42,961 nucleotides of DNA from Heyndrickxia acidiproducens DSM 23148 (GCF_000374345.1 NZ_KB894005.1:1-42961), one strand, 5' to 3'; shown: positions 36,585 through 42,961, counted from the stretch's first letter. A program made the numbers and translations. The notes: generated by a model from the sequence alone, not told the origin.

Positions 36585-37553
36585 GTGGTCTTTCTACAAT
36601 CCATTCAAAGTGTCATAACGATTATCTTAATGATTGCGCTGGGCTATTTTTTGAAAAAATTTAAGTGGTTTGATGATAATTTCGGGAAGAGCATTTCATC
36701 CCTTATCACAAAAATTGCACTGCCTGCTTCTATCTTCGTGTCGGTTTTAAAATATTTAACCCGCGATAGCTTGGTTGAACTTTCCGGCAGTTTAATTTAT
36801 CCGGTGCTGGCAGTTATCATCTCTTACTGTATTTCTTACGCGCTGGTCAAAATTCTAAAAATCCGGCCGGGGCGCCGCGGGATATTTATGAATGCCGTTG
36901 TAAATGCCAACACCATTTTTATTGGCCTTCCGCTGAATATTGCATTATTTGGAGAAAAAAGCCTGCCGTATTTTCTGGTCTATTACATCACCAATACGGT
37001 CTCAACATGGGCTTTCGGCGTATTTTTGATTTCCAATGATGATCCGACAAAAGTCAAATCAAAAGAAGCCAAAAATAAAATCAACTGGAAGAAGATTCTT
37101 CCGCCGCCATTATTGGGTTTTATTGCGGGGCTTATTTTCCTGCTGTTGAATATACCAATACCTGGTTTTATCAATTCCACTTTAACGTATGTGGGCAGTA
37201 TTGTAACCCCATTATCCCTCGTTTATATCGGAATTGTTTTATATAACGCAGGGCTTTCAAGCATCCGTTTTGATCGTGATACCGTTTTTGCGCTATTAGG
37301 CAGGTTTGTGATGTCGCCAATCATATTAATTGTCCTGCTTATAAGCGGGACGCATATCTCCGGCACGCATTTGCCTGCAATGCTACAGCAAACACAAATC
37401 GTCCAGTCGGCAACTCCGATGCTTGCCGTTCTGCCCATATTGGCTGCTGAGGCACACGGTGACGTCAATTATGCGACAAATGTTGTCACCACAAGCACCT
37501 TATTGTTTGTCGTGGTTGTACCTATATTAATGCAAGTCATTCAATACATTTAA
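36585..37553 (+). CDS. mleP: AEC-family malate permease
   Basis: A 322-residue membrane protein with about ten hydrophobic segments and auxin-efflux-carrier features (ITIILMIALGYFLKKFKWFD at the start, SLITKIALPASIFVSVLKYL, NTIFIGLPLNIALFGEKSL). The family includes MleP, which takes up L-malate or exchanges it for lactate. GTG 36585 is preceded by AAGGAGGG. It is cotranscribed with mleS, and a perfect hairpin 69 bases after the stop may end the transcript. Confidence 0.85.
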   Translation: MVFLQSIQSVITIILMIALGYFLKKFKWFDDNFGKSISSLITKIALPASIFVSVLKYLTRDSLVELSGSLIYPVLAVIISYCISYALVKILKIRPGRRGIFMNAVVNANTIFIGLPLNIALFGEKSLPYFLVYYITNTVSTWAFGVFLISNDDPTKVKSKEAKNKINWKKILPPPLLGFIAGLIFLLLNIPIPGFINSTLTYVGSIVTPLSLVYIGIVLYNAGLSSIRFDRDTVFALLGRFVMSPIILIVLLISGTHISGTHLPAMLQQTQIVQSATPMLAVLPILAAEAHGDVNYATNVVTTSTLLFVVVVPILMQVIQYI

Positions 37554-37616
37554 ATCAATCAAATATGAAGTTGTGAATTCAGAACATAACACCGCACATT
37601 ATGTTTATTTTCAGCC

Positions 37617-37800
37617 TTTGGACAGGAGATTGCCAAATAGCAATCTCCTGTTGTTTATGTTTGTGAAAGCCTGCGATAATGACATCCCATAAAAAGCTGT
37701 CCTTCAAGAAACGCAAAAAGAAGACCATTCTAATACGCCCAACAGAAACGGAAAGTCTTCTAAAAATGCAAGTAAATTTTTTAGGAGCAACCGTTCCACT
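37617..37800 (+). repeat. Type I toxin/antisense-like element, copy B (decayed)
   Basis: A second copy of the element at 25937-26290. It shares AAGAAACGCAAAAAGAAGACC, CAACAGAAACGG, AGTCTTCTAA and TTTTTTAGGAGCAACCG in the same order and spacing. The frame reads KKRKKKT before a one-base deletion breaks it. On the minus strand AGAAGAC (37761-37755) pairs with GTCTTCT (37725-37719) and five T follow, so the opposite-strand terminator is kept although one stem position pair has changed together (CCC/GGG to TTC/GGA). No clear promoters remain. The rest of 37554-38017 shows no gene. Confidence 0.5.
37622..37651 (+). terminator. Perfect hairpin after mleP
   Basis: ACAGGAGATTGC and its exact complement GCAATCTCCTGT form a 12-pair stem around a six-base loop, followed by TTGTTTATGTTTG. 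It likely ends the mle operon. It also lies where the 5' hairpin of element A lies relative to its peptide tail, so it is part of repeat copy B. Confidence 0.6.
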
Positions 37801-37899
37801 GTAATTTGTTTTACCTTTAACATATGAGAAGAATGACAATAAAACACAAAAAACAGAACATTAGATCGTTTTAATATTTTAATAATTTAACCTTTATTG

Positions 37900-37905
37900 T
37901 ATAAT
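37900..37905 (+). promoter_or_regulatory. Possible -10 box upstream of the DUF4365 remnant
   Basis: A perfect TATAAT lies in AT-rich DNA 112 bases before ATG 38018; no good -35 box is visible, so this is tentative. Confidence 0.25.
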
Positions 37906-38017
37906 AAAAAATAAATAAAATGCCAGTGATCGTAAGTCGGGAACCATTATTTCAGCATCTTTGTTTCACATCAGGGGTGACATAAATACTTATATTGTGG
38001 GATGTGGAGGGTAAATA

Positions 38018-38184
38018 ATGTTAACTGAAGCGCATATTAAAGAAGGGCTGAGTAAATCATATGTCTCTGCAATAGCAACCAGAGCAGGAATGAATTGTGC
38101 CATTCGTGAATATGACTATGGAAATTAACAGTTGATGAAATCATTCGTTTGATGTCTATTGTAAAGGAGGGTGGGCAACTATGA
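38018..38184 (+). pseudogene. Internally deleted DUF4365-like gene
   Basis: ATG 38018, with GGAGG upstream, starts MLTEAHIKEGLSKSYVSAIA and TRAGMNCAIREYDYG, the recognisable start of DUF4365 proteins (nuclease-like). The frame stops after 36 codons. In the next frame WKLTVDEIIRLMSIVKEGG follows and stops at 38184, overlapping the next gene's ATG. The end of a DUF4365 gene has thus been joined to its beginning, with more than 100 codons lost. The retained overlap shows it was once coupled to the next gene. Confidence 0.55.
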
Positions 38185-39341
38185 AAATGCTCGATGACTA
38201 TAAGGCGATTAGCATACCGAATATTATACGATACTTAAAGCTTCAAGGATGGGACAGAAAAGCCAATTTTCCATCAAACAAGCTCATTGTTTTTGATGGA
38301 CCGGATGATATTAATGGTGAGAAAATTCAAGCTGTCATTCCGGCAAATCAAAATTTTAGAGACTATGCAGCGCGAGTGAAAGAACTTATTGAGTCTTTAA
38401 GTGAGTTGGAAGGAAGACCGATTAAAGATATTCTAACTGACATGTTGAATCCAAATGTTGATAAGTTACAGGTGCGGGTTTTATCAGACATATCAAAAGA
38501 TGGCACACTGCCTTTCGGGTATGCTGCAAAGTTAATAAGCGGGTTAAAAGACTTATTAATCTCAGCGGCATGTGTAGAAGAAAATCCTCAGCCATTCTAT
38601 AGGAGAGCAACGAAGGTTGGCTTAAATTATGCAGATAATTGCAGATTCGGCCAAACGAAGGTGGGGAGTTTTATTATTACAATTGAATCCCTTGTGCCTA
38701 GTTATTCTGCCCACCCGCAGCAATTGTCTTTGCCGATTGATGATGAAGAAATGGTAACAGAACCTTTTAACCGGCGAGTCATTAAACGCATTCAGAGAGG
38801 AATCAGCCTTGTTGAAAAGTCAGTTAGTGAGGGTGATGTCGCTCCTATAGTGGACCATTATAAAGCTGGATTAAATGCAAATATGTGCGAGGCTTTATTA
38901 GGATTAAAGTTAGATCAATTAGACGTCGACCTTGAATATAGTGTCAATTGGTCTCTCAATATTCCTGAGCCAAATGATGTCCCGAACAAAGTGAAAATTG
39001 AAGGCATTGCTTTCGATTATATTGAGAGCGCGGCGAAAGTGCTAAGGAATACAGACGAATCTGTCAAGCGTAAAATTGTAGGAAAGGTAGTAAAATTGTC
39101 TGCATCTGATCTTGAAGACGAAGATGATCAATATGGGAACAGGCTGATTACCATAAAAACCGAAATTAATGATAGACCCATTAAGGTTAACGTTCCTTTA
39201 AATTTAGATGATTACAAGCAGGCTTGTAATGCACACCGGGATAATAAAGATGTAACCGTACAAGGCATTATTGAGAGAGTAGGTGGTAAATGGCAATTAA
39301 TGAGCCCGGAACGTTTTCAAGTATCGGAACCCACGAAGTAA
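38181..39341 (+). CDS. Unknown 386-residue protein with OB-like C-terminus, partner of DUF4365
   Basis: I do not recognise this protein. The N-terminal ~190 residues are mixed alpha/beta (MKMLDDYKAISIPNIIRYLK; RFGQTKVGSFIITIESLVP), the middle is helical (VEKSVSEGDVAPIVDHYKAG), and the last ~100 residues alternate short strands (IVGKVVKLSASDLEDED, RLITIKTEINDRPIKVNVPL, VTVQGIIERVGGKWQLM) as in an OB-fold nucleic-acid binder. It starts with ATGA overlapping the DUF4365-like remnant, and GGAGGGTGGG gives a ribosome site. The pairing suggests a two-gene nuclease plus DNA-binding partner, perhaps defence or mobile-element related; that is inference. The reading frame is intact, though its partner is lost. 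Confidence 0.6.
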   Translation: MKMLDDYKAISIPNIIRYLKLQGWDRKANFPSNKLIVFDGPDDINGEKIQAVIPANQNFRDYAARVKELIESLSELEGRPIKDILTDMLNPNVDKLQVRVLSDISKDGTLPFGYAAKLISGLKDLLISAACVEENPQPFYRRATKVGLNYADNCRFGQTKVGSFIITIESLVPSYSAHPQQLSLPIDDEEMVTEPFNRRVIKRIQRGISLVEKSVSEGDVAPIVDHYKAGLNANMCEALLGLKLDQLDVDLEYSVNWSLNIPEPNDVPNKVKIEGIAFDYIESAAKVLRNTDESVKRKIVGKVVKLSASDLEDEDDQYGNRLITIKTEINDRPIKVNVPLNLDDYKQACNAHRDNKDVTVQGIIERVGGKWQLMSPERFQVSEPTK

Positions 39342-39356
39342 TTTCGCGGGCTTTAT
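39330..39356 (+). terminator. Candidate terminator at the end of the 386-residue gene
   Basis: CCC-A-CGAA and TTCG-C-GGG pair with one mismatch around a five-base loop overlapping the stop codon; CTTTATT follows. The weak T-tract makes this tentative. Confidence 0.35.
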
Positions 39357-39414
39357 TGCTTCATAATCCAGAGGGTCTTTTAATAAAATTTTTAGAAGAA
39401 AATAACGTAAAGAA

Positions 39415-39630
39415 GAACAGGGGATGCCAACATGGTTTGGCCTCATTTTCTGCTTACAAATCATGGGGAATGTTGAAGAAAAGCAATTAGGTTTTCAATA
39501 AGCTGCCTGCAAAGAAACGCTAGAAAAAGACCACCGAACACACTTCCAACAAATTGGGGAGGCCTTCTAAGAAAAAAGAAACATTTTTAGGAGCAACCAA
39601 CCCACTTAAATAGCGTGGCTTGCTTTTTTA
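39415..39630 (+). repeat. Type I toxin/antisense-like element, copy C (decayed)
   Basis: The third copy. A 5' segment with GGGGATGCCAAC...GTTTGGC hairpin is followed by a frame reading VFNKLPAKKR, a TAG stop, then KKTTEHTSNKLGRPSKKK, which aligns residue by residue with the tail of copy A. The minus strand keeps AGAAGGCC...GGTCTTTTTC, the opposite-strand terminator. At the plus 3' end GCAA and CCAC pair with GTGG and TTGC across a short loop, followed by six T at 39624-39629, a plus-strand terminator. No promoter is evident. No other gene is seen in 39342-39805. Confidence 0.5.
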
Positions 39631-39726
39631 CTCGGAAAAAATAAAAGATACACCGTGACCCATGATTAAGTCAGGACAGCAGGATAATCTGACGGATGCG
39701 TAAGAAAGAAGGAAAATTCAAGGATA

Positions 39727-39766
39727 AAAATGTATCCCGCAGGCCAAAACGCTTAACCGCGGGATA
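39727..39766 (-). terminator. Terminator downstream of tauD
   Basis: Reading the minus strand, TATCCCGC and GCGGGATA form an eight-pair stem over an 18-base loop and are followed by CATTTTTATCC. It suits the end of the dioxygenase transcript 40 bases earlier. Confidence 0.6.
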
Positions 39767-39805
39767 TAAACAAAAAACAGAATTCTTTTTTCAAAAGCGG
39801 GGCAG

Positions 39806-40750
39806 TTAGGATAAAGCTGTTTTAAAGATAGCCGGATCCGATACGGCCCTTTCTTTTTTCTTCATTTCACTTTTCCGGCCGTCTACACTGACCGGCACCT
39901 CTCCTTTTAGAGTGACACGCCTTACAACGCGTTTCTGCCGGCCATAATCGTTTACGGCATAGTGCTGGGTTACGCGATTGTCCCAAATGGCGACATCTCC
40001 GGCAGACCATCTCCAGCGGACCGTATTTTCCAATTTTGTAATATGGTCCTGTAGCAAGGAATAAAGATGGTTGGAGTCAGACAAAGAGAGCCCTAGCAAT
40101 CTTTTTGTAAACTGTCCTAAAATCAGGGTGCGTCCCCCTGTTTCGGGATGGATGGCTACAACCGGGTGTTTTGTCTCATAAATGGTGGACGTGAATACTT
40201 CTTCATGGTAACGCGTGTCTGCCTCGCTGGCCTTTGAATGATAAGCACCATAATCATATTCGTTTGTGTGCAGTGCCCATAAATGGTCCGCAAGATTTTT
40301 CAATTCATCCGGCAGATCCTGATAAGCAGCAGCTGTATTGGCCCAAACGGTATCACCGCCCGTTTCCGGAATCGTTACTCCACGGAGAATGGATATTTTC
40401 GGTATGGCGTCTATGAATGTGACATCAGTATGCCAGGCATCCGCTCGGCCGCCGTGTGTTGAATCAAGTTCAAATATGCTGCCTGTTCCGCTTCGTTTTG
40501 GGACAGTCGGGTGTGCGAAAAGCTCTCCGAAAAGGCGGGCAAAAGTTTCTTGCCCTGCATCGTCTAAATGGCTCTGGTTATGGAAAAATAGCACTTTATA
40601 CTTTAACAGGGCATCCTGTATGGCCGCCACTTCTGCAGGGCGTAAATCAGCAGACAGCCGGATATCCTCGATTTCAGCGCCAATGCGCGCAGTAACCGGT
40701 TTGATGTTTAACAGGGCTTTTTCGGATTGAGTATGGTTAGCGTTGCTCAT
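39806..40750 (-). CDS. tauD: TauD/TfdA-family Fe(II)/2-oxoglutarate dioxygenase
   Basis: A 314-residue TauD-family enzyme. The iron ligands His107 and Asp109 (ADAWHTDVTF) and His263 (RVTQHYAVND), and the 2-oxoglutarate-binding arginines (QKRVVRRVTLKG) are in place. Such enzymes hydroxylate sulfonates like taurine, releasing sulfite, or alkyl sulfates or aromatic ethers. The ATG at 40750 has GGGAGG upstream. A separate promoter and a ~150-base structured leader with an intrinsic terminator lie in front, pointing to conditional readthrough. A truncated TauB/SsuB-like ATPase upstream supports sulfonate sulfur scavenging. The basic C-terminal tail (KSEMKKKERAV) is an addition of unknown meaning. 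Confidence 0.88.
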   Translation of the reverse strand: MSNANHTQSEKALLNIKPVTARIGAEIEDIRLSADLRPAEVAAIQDALLKYKVLFFHNQSHLDDAGQETFARLFGELFAHPTVPKRSGTGSIFELDSTHGGRADAWHTDVTFIDAIPKISILRGVTIPETGGDTVWANTAAAYQDLPDELKNLADHLWALHTNEYDYGAYHSKASEADTRYHEEVFTSTIYETKHPVVAIHPETGGRTLILGQFTKRLLGLSLSDSNHLYSLLQDHITKLENTVRWRWSAGDVAIWDNRVTQHYAVNDYGRQKRVVRRVTLKGEVPVSVDGRKSEMKKKERAVSDPAIFKTALS

Positions 40751-40785
40751 TTTTGTTTCCTCCCGTTTTTTGTAGTGTTTTATAA

Positions 40786-40894
40786 AAAGAAAGTTCAGGA
40801 GAATCAAAAAGGCCCGTTTACCCCACACGGTAAACGGGCCTTCAGCTGACTGATCGGCACAAGCTAATTCCTGGTATTCTTATGAACTTTCTTT
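40786..40894 (-). promoter_or_regulatory. Structured tauD leader with internal terminator
   Basis: Reading the minus strand: AAAGAAAGTTCA (40894-40883) is the exact complement of TGAACTTTCTTT (40797-40786). Between them GGCCCGTTTACC and GGTAAACGGGCC (40840-40829 and 40822-40811) form a perfect 12-pair hairpin followed by five T, an intrinsic terminator. It matches none of the riboswitch consensus sequences I know (S-box, T-box, TPP, FMN, purine, lysine, glycine). It may be an attenuator or novel riboswitch; a small inverted-repeat element is the alternative. Confidence 0.6.
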
Positions 40895-40904
40895 GTTTAA
40901 GGAT

Positions 40905-40932
40905 ATTATATCGGTTTTTTACAGAAAGTCAA
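40905..40932 (-). promoter_or_regulatory. tauD promoter
   Basis: On the minus strand TTGACT (40932-40927) and a perfect TATAAT (40910-40905) are 16 bases apart. Transcription would start near 40898, right at the first arm of the leader's inverted repeat. Confidence 0.65.
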
Positions 40933-40959
40933 TATTTAAATTGCAGGATATATGACGTA

Positions 40960-41328
40960 TTAATTGTTTGATTGCTGAATTTTCGATACTTTGGAAGCAT
41001 ACTGATGTTCGCTCCCGGAGCTGAAATTTAAGCCGATCACCCCTCCGATGATCATGAGGATGAAAAAAATTTTCGCTAACGTCACAGGCTCCTTGAAGTA
41101 GAAGAAAGAGACGGCTGTAATGATTGCAGTACCAAGACCTGACCAGACAGCATACGCAATGCTTACCTCTATTTTTTTGAGCGATAATGTGACAAATGTA
41201 AGGCTGAGCCCGTAAAAAAGAAATAAGAGGATAGAGGGCACCCATTTTGAAAATCCGGCAGATAATTTCATGGAAGTTGTACCGAGGATTTCAAAAAAGA
41301 TTCCGAGAAAAAGAAAGCTCCAGCTCAT
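40960..41328 (-). CDS. SMR-family small multidrug-type transporter
   Basis: A 122-residue membrane protein with four hydrophobic helices and SMR features: the glutamate in FFEILGTTSMKLSAGF (Glu near residue 13), IAYAVWSGLGTAIITAVSFF and PVTLAKIFFILMIIGGVIGL. SMR proteins exchange protons for cationic drugs, guanidinium or polyamines. AAAGGAGG precedes ATG 41328. It lies between the ATPase fragment and the dioxygenase on the same strand, but tauD has its own promoter. The hydrophilic tail (SEHQYASKVSKIQQSNN) is longer than in EmrE. Confidence 0.85.
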   Translation of the reverse strand: MSWSFLFLGIFFEILGTTSMKLSAGFSKWVPSILLFLFYGLSLTFVTLSLKKIEVSIAYAVWSGLGTAIITAVSFFYFKEPVTLAKIFFILMIIGGVIGLNFSSGSEHQYASKVSKIQQSNN

Positions 41329-41369
41329 GTGTATACCTCCTTTGCTTGTATTCATTTTCTTGTAAGCTT

Positions 41370-42012
41370 TTAAAAACTCCGTATGTTTGCCAGCAAACGG
41401 GCACTCCATTGATGGAAATCCCGGTCAGCTTTTATTTCTTCGATGGAGCGGTTACCGGGCCGAAATAGCGGGTTCGCAAAATCAGCTGAAAGGCTGCCGG
41501 GATTTGGTTTCATTACTATAATCCGTGTGCCAAGCAACAGAGCCTCTTCCACGTCATGAGTAATAAACAAAATGCATTTTTTCTCTTTTCTCCATATTTG
41601 GAGCAAATGGTTCTGCATAGATGCACGAGTCAACGCATCAAGTGCACTGAAAGGCTCATCCATCAAAATGACTTTTGGATTGGCGGCGAGTGTCCTTGCA
41701 ATGGCTGCTCTTTGCTTCATTCCACCTGACAGCTGATACGGCAATTTTTTTGCAGGTGCTTCCAACCCGGTGAGTTGTAAATAATGTGCTATAAATTGTT
41801 TCCTTTCTTTTTTGTCCATTTTTTTCATTTTCAATCCAAAAGCAATGTTATTTTCTATTGACAGCCAGGGGAATAAATTCGGTTGCTGAAAAACGACGCC
41901 AACATCGGGGCCCGGTTTGGCATGCCTAATTCCATCAATATTAACTTTCCCTGAATCCGGCACCTGAAAACCGGCGATCACGTTCAGAAGGGAAGTTTTG
42001 CCGCAGCCTTTT
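41370..42012 (-). pseudogene. 5'-truncated TauB/SsuB-like ABC ATPase
   Basis: The minus strand reads GCGKTSLLNVIAGFQVPDSG from near 42012, then Q-loop VVFQQPNLFPWL, signature LSGGMKQRAAIARTLAANPK, Walker B VILMDEPFSALDALTRASM and the switch ITHDVEEALLLGTRI. These match nitrate/sulfonate/taurine ATPases. The first ~35 residues and half of Walker A are missing: the preceding codon in frame is TAA, and upstream DNA is unrelated. The truncated protein could not bind ATP properly. The rest of the import system (substrate-binding and permease genes) is absent, so a deletion or rearrangement at about 42013 removed the operon front. Confidence 0.8.
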
Positions 42013-42274
42013 TAAATTATGGAGCAGATTCTGAGAGACGATTGAAGGGGTATGAACAAGTTTTCTTGGTAAGAAAGCATATTGTTAATAAAACAGTTGC
42101 CAAATTTTGTTACTATATAAATTGAACTTATGTTTTTACATCAAGACCAAGTATCAATTTGCATGATTACTACTTTTTACAGCAGGCAACAGAGTAGCGA
42201 TGTTTAGTTCGTTTTATATAGAGCCTTTGTTCTTGTTGCTTTTTAACTCTAATAATTCAAAGGAGTAAATGTTA
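42013..42274. other. Junction DNA right of the truncated ATPase
   Basis: The plus frame reads LNYGADSERRLKGYEQVFLV and RKHIVNKTVAKFCYYIN to a stop, without start or ribosome site. It looks like the tail of a gene, perhaps a transposase, that I cannot name. It adjoins the ATPase breakpoint. Confidence 0.3.
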
Positions 42275-42454
42275 ATGAGTAAACAAAATCAAATTTTTTT
42301 AGCCCTACTTATATTTTTGTCTGTGGTTGGTTTTATTGTTAGTATGATATTGGATCCTGTACCTCGCTTACTAAAAGCTTATAAACTTTTGGTTGTAATT
42401 TTATGGGGTGTGTTTATTTTTCGTGTAGGTAAAGACAAGGGTAGCTTATGGTAG
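42275..42454 (+). CDS. Small two-helix membrane protein
   Basis: 59 residues starting MSKQNQIFLALLIFLSVVG. There are two predicted membrane helices (about residues 6-24 and 37-51) joined by a short loop with DPVPRLLK, and a basic end. AAAGGAG is nine bases before ATG 42275; ATG 42269 would be too close. I do not recognise the family. The good ribosome site and continuous hydrophobic pattern support a real gene. Confidence 0.5.
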   Translation: MSKQNQIFLALLIFLSVVGFIVSMILDPVPRLLKAYKLLVVILWGVFIFRVGKDKGSLW

Positions 42455-42488
42455 TTTCTTTTAATTTCAAAGAATTGTAGTAGAAAAA

Positions 42489-42515
42489 TTGGGATCTGTA
42501 AAATACAGATCCCAA
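42489..42515 (-). terminator. Perfect 12-bp hairpin, minus-strand terminator
   Basis: TTGGGATCTGTA and TACAGATCCCAA are exact complements around a three-base loop. On the minus strand the hairpin is followed by TTTTTC, a good terminator; on the plus strand ATGTTTACC follows, which is poor. No minus-strand gene ending here could be identified, so the source transcript is unknown; it may also weakly serve the small membrane protein gene. Confidence 0.55.
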
Positions 42516-42704
42516 ATGTTTACCGATCAAGTTCCCGCCCATGGTTTCTTTGACCCGTATGCAGACGGTCAAGGCTAGCCGCTCATGGCCAGCAACAAAA
42601 TTTTTTCCGGCCCCCCCCCCCAAAAAAGAATGTGTCCGTGCTTTTGGTGGTCCAATCAGCATGCGGATGACCCAAGTAACTTTTTAACGGCTTTCCGAAA
42701 GAAG
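42516..42704. other. Unassigned DNA with a C homopolymer
   Basis: No supported gene. It contains a run of about eleven C (42611-42621) followed by six A, prone to slippage. A minus-strand open frame (reading AGHERLALTVCIRVKETMGG) crosses it but has no ribosome site and matches no family I know. Confidence 0.4.
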
Positions 42705-42784
42705 TCTCCCATCCTCAAGGAATGTGAAGGTGCGAATAGCACCAATGAGTAGGTGGGAGATGAATTTCGGTTGGCTTTAGCCAA
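42705..42784 (+). mobile_element. IS200/IS605 left end: structured segment and subterminal hairpin
   Basis: TCTCCCAT (42705-42712) pairs with GTGGGAGA (42753-42760), enclosing a perfect GGTGC/GCACC hairpin (42729-42743). A second hairpin TTGGC-TTTA-GCCAA lies at 42771-42784. A TATAAT at 42794-42799 with TTGGCT at 42771-42776 gives a 17-base-spaced tnpA promoter overlapping that hairpin. Subterminal hairpins are the sites TnpA recognises in this family. The exact left boundary and cleavage tetranucleotide cannot be fixed without the right end. Confidence 0.5.
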
Positions 42785-42832
42785 AGGTTTTGATATAATC
42801 AGTCTTAGATGGAATAAAGGGTTGATATATCA

Positions 42833-42961
42833 ATGAAATTAGATAGTAATAATCATTCAGTATTCTTACTGCATTATCACCTTGTATTGGTTGTAAAATA
42901 CCGTAGACAAGTGTTCGATAGCGAAATATCTGATTTTGCAAAAGATATGTTCGCTGAGATT
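42833..42961 (+). CDS. tnpA: IS200/IS605 transposase TnpA, N-terminal fragment
   Basis: The frame opens MKLDSNNHSVFLLHYHLVLV and then VKYRRQVFDSEISDFAKDMF before leaving the window. 'YHLVLVVKYRRQVF' is the conserved start of Y1 (HUH) single-strand transposases of IS200/IS605 elements; the HUH and catalytic Tyr motifs lie beyond the edge. AAAGGG precedes the ATG. The element presumably continues to the right, possibly with tnpB. Confidence 0.85.
   Translation, partial: MKLDSNNHSVFLLHYHLVLVVKYRRQVFDSEISDFAKDMFAEI

Noticed and set aside
39290..39490. A 66-codon plus frame after the 386-residue gene
   Set aside because: It starts inside that gene without a ribosome site, crosses a hairpin and ends in repeat copy C; no family resemblance.
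40786..40894. S-box (SAM) or other known riboswitch upstream of tauD
   Set aside because: The conserved core sequences of the known classes are absent; only promoter, inverted repeat and terminator are evident.
42414..42662. Minus-strand 82-codon frame near the insertion element
   Set aside because: It reads through a perfect terminator hairpin and a C homopolymer and has no ribosome site.

Overview
The window reads as a chromosomal segment of a low-to-moderate GC Bacillaceae species. Shine-Dalgarno sites are strong (AGGAGG type), TTG and GTG starts are used, and the gene content is Bacillus-like. A malolactic cluster beside sugar-PTS genes would suit a lactic-type Bacillus such as the Heyndrickxia (Bacillus) coagulans group, but that species guess is inference.

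Layout. (1) 1-412: two small genes at the edge of a YwqI/YwqH-type, LXG-toxin (type VII secretion) locus, followed by about 0.9 kb of decayed DNA. (2) 1353-12782: a DeoR-type repressor diverges from a ten-gene carbohydrate operon: class II aldolase, fructose-type PTS IIA, IIB and IIC, D-lyxose isomerase, RpiB-like isomerase, transketolase, DhaK, DhaL, TIM-like isomerase and xylulokinase. D-lyxose isomerase and xylulokinase would give xylulose-5-P. DhaKL, the atypical TIM and the atypical RpiB match a tetrulose route to erythrose-4-P. Transketolase would join the two, and the PTS plus aldolase would feed triose-P. (3) 12815-13772: a scrapyard holding a 5' mutarotase fragment, two tandem decayed toxin modules and a GNAT tail, then an intact SEC-C protein gene.

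(4) 14884-32892: a defence island. It has a type I restriction system (hsdM-hsdS-hsdR), a Nudix hydrolase followed by a PLD/DEAH-helicase/DUF3427-type protein, a decayed EVE-like/Mrr-type restriction gene, and on the minus strand a Wadjet plasmid-defence operon in the order jetD-jetA-jetB-jetC. (5) 32999-37553: a broken DASS-type anion transporter, then mleR, the malolactic enzyme mleS and an AEC-type malate permease mleP. (6) 38018-39341: a gutted DUF4365-like gene overlapping an unknown 386-residue protein gene with an OB-like C-terminus. (7) 39806-42012: a TauD-type dioxygenase behind an unusual structured leader, an SMR-family membrane protein, and a 5'-truncated TauB/SsuB-like ATPase. (8) The right edge holds a small membrane protein gene and the start of an IS200/IS605 tnpA preceded by a strongly structured RNA-like segment.

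The most interesting unexplained structure is a small element present three times (about 25937-26290, 37617-37800 and 39415-39630). Each copy has a 5' hairpin, a short basic-tailed membrane-peptide reading frame and an overlapping intrinsic terminator on the opposite strand. The first copy also keeps facing promoters. This is the architecture of a type I toxin/antisense-RNA module, and every copy carries frame-breaking lesions.
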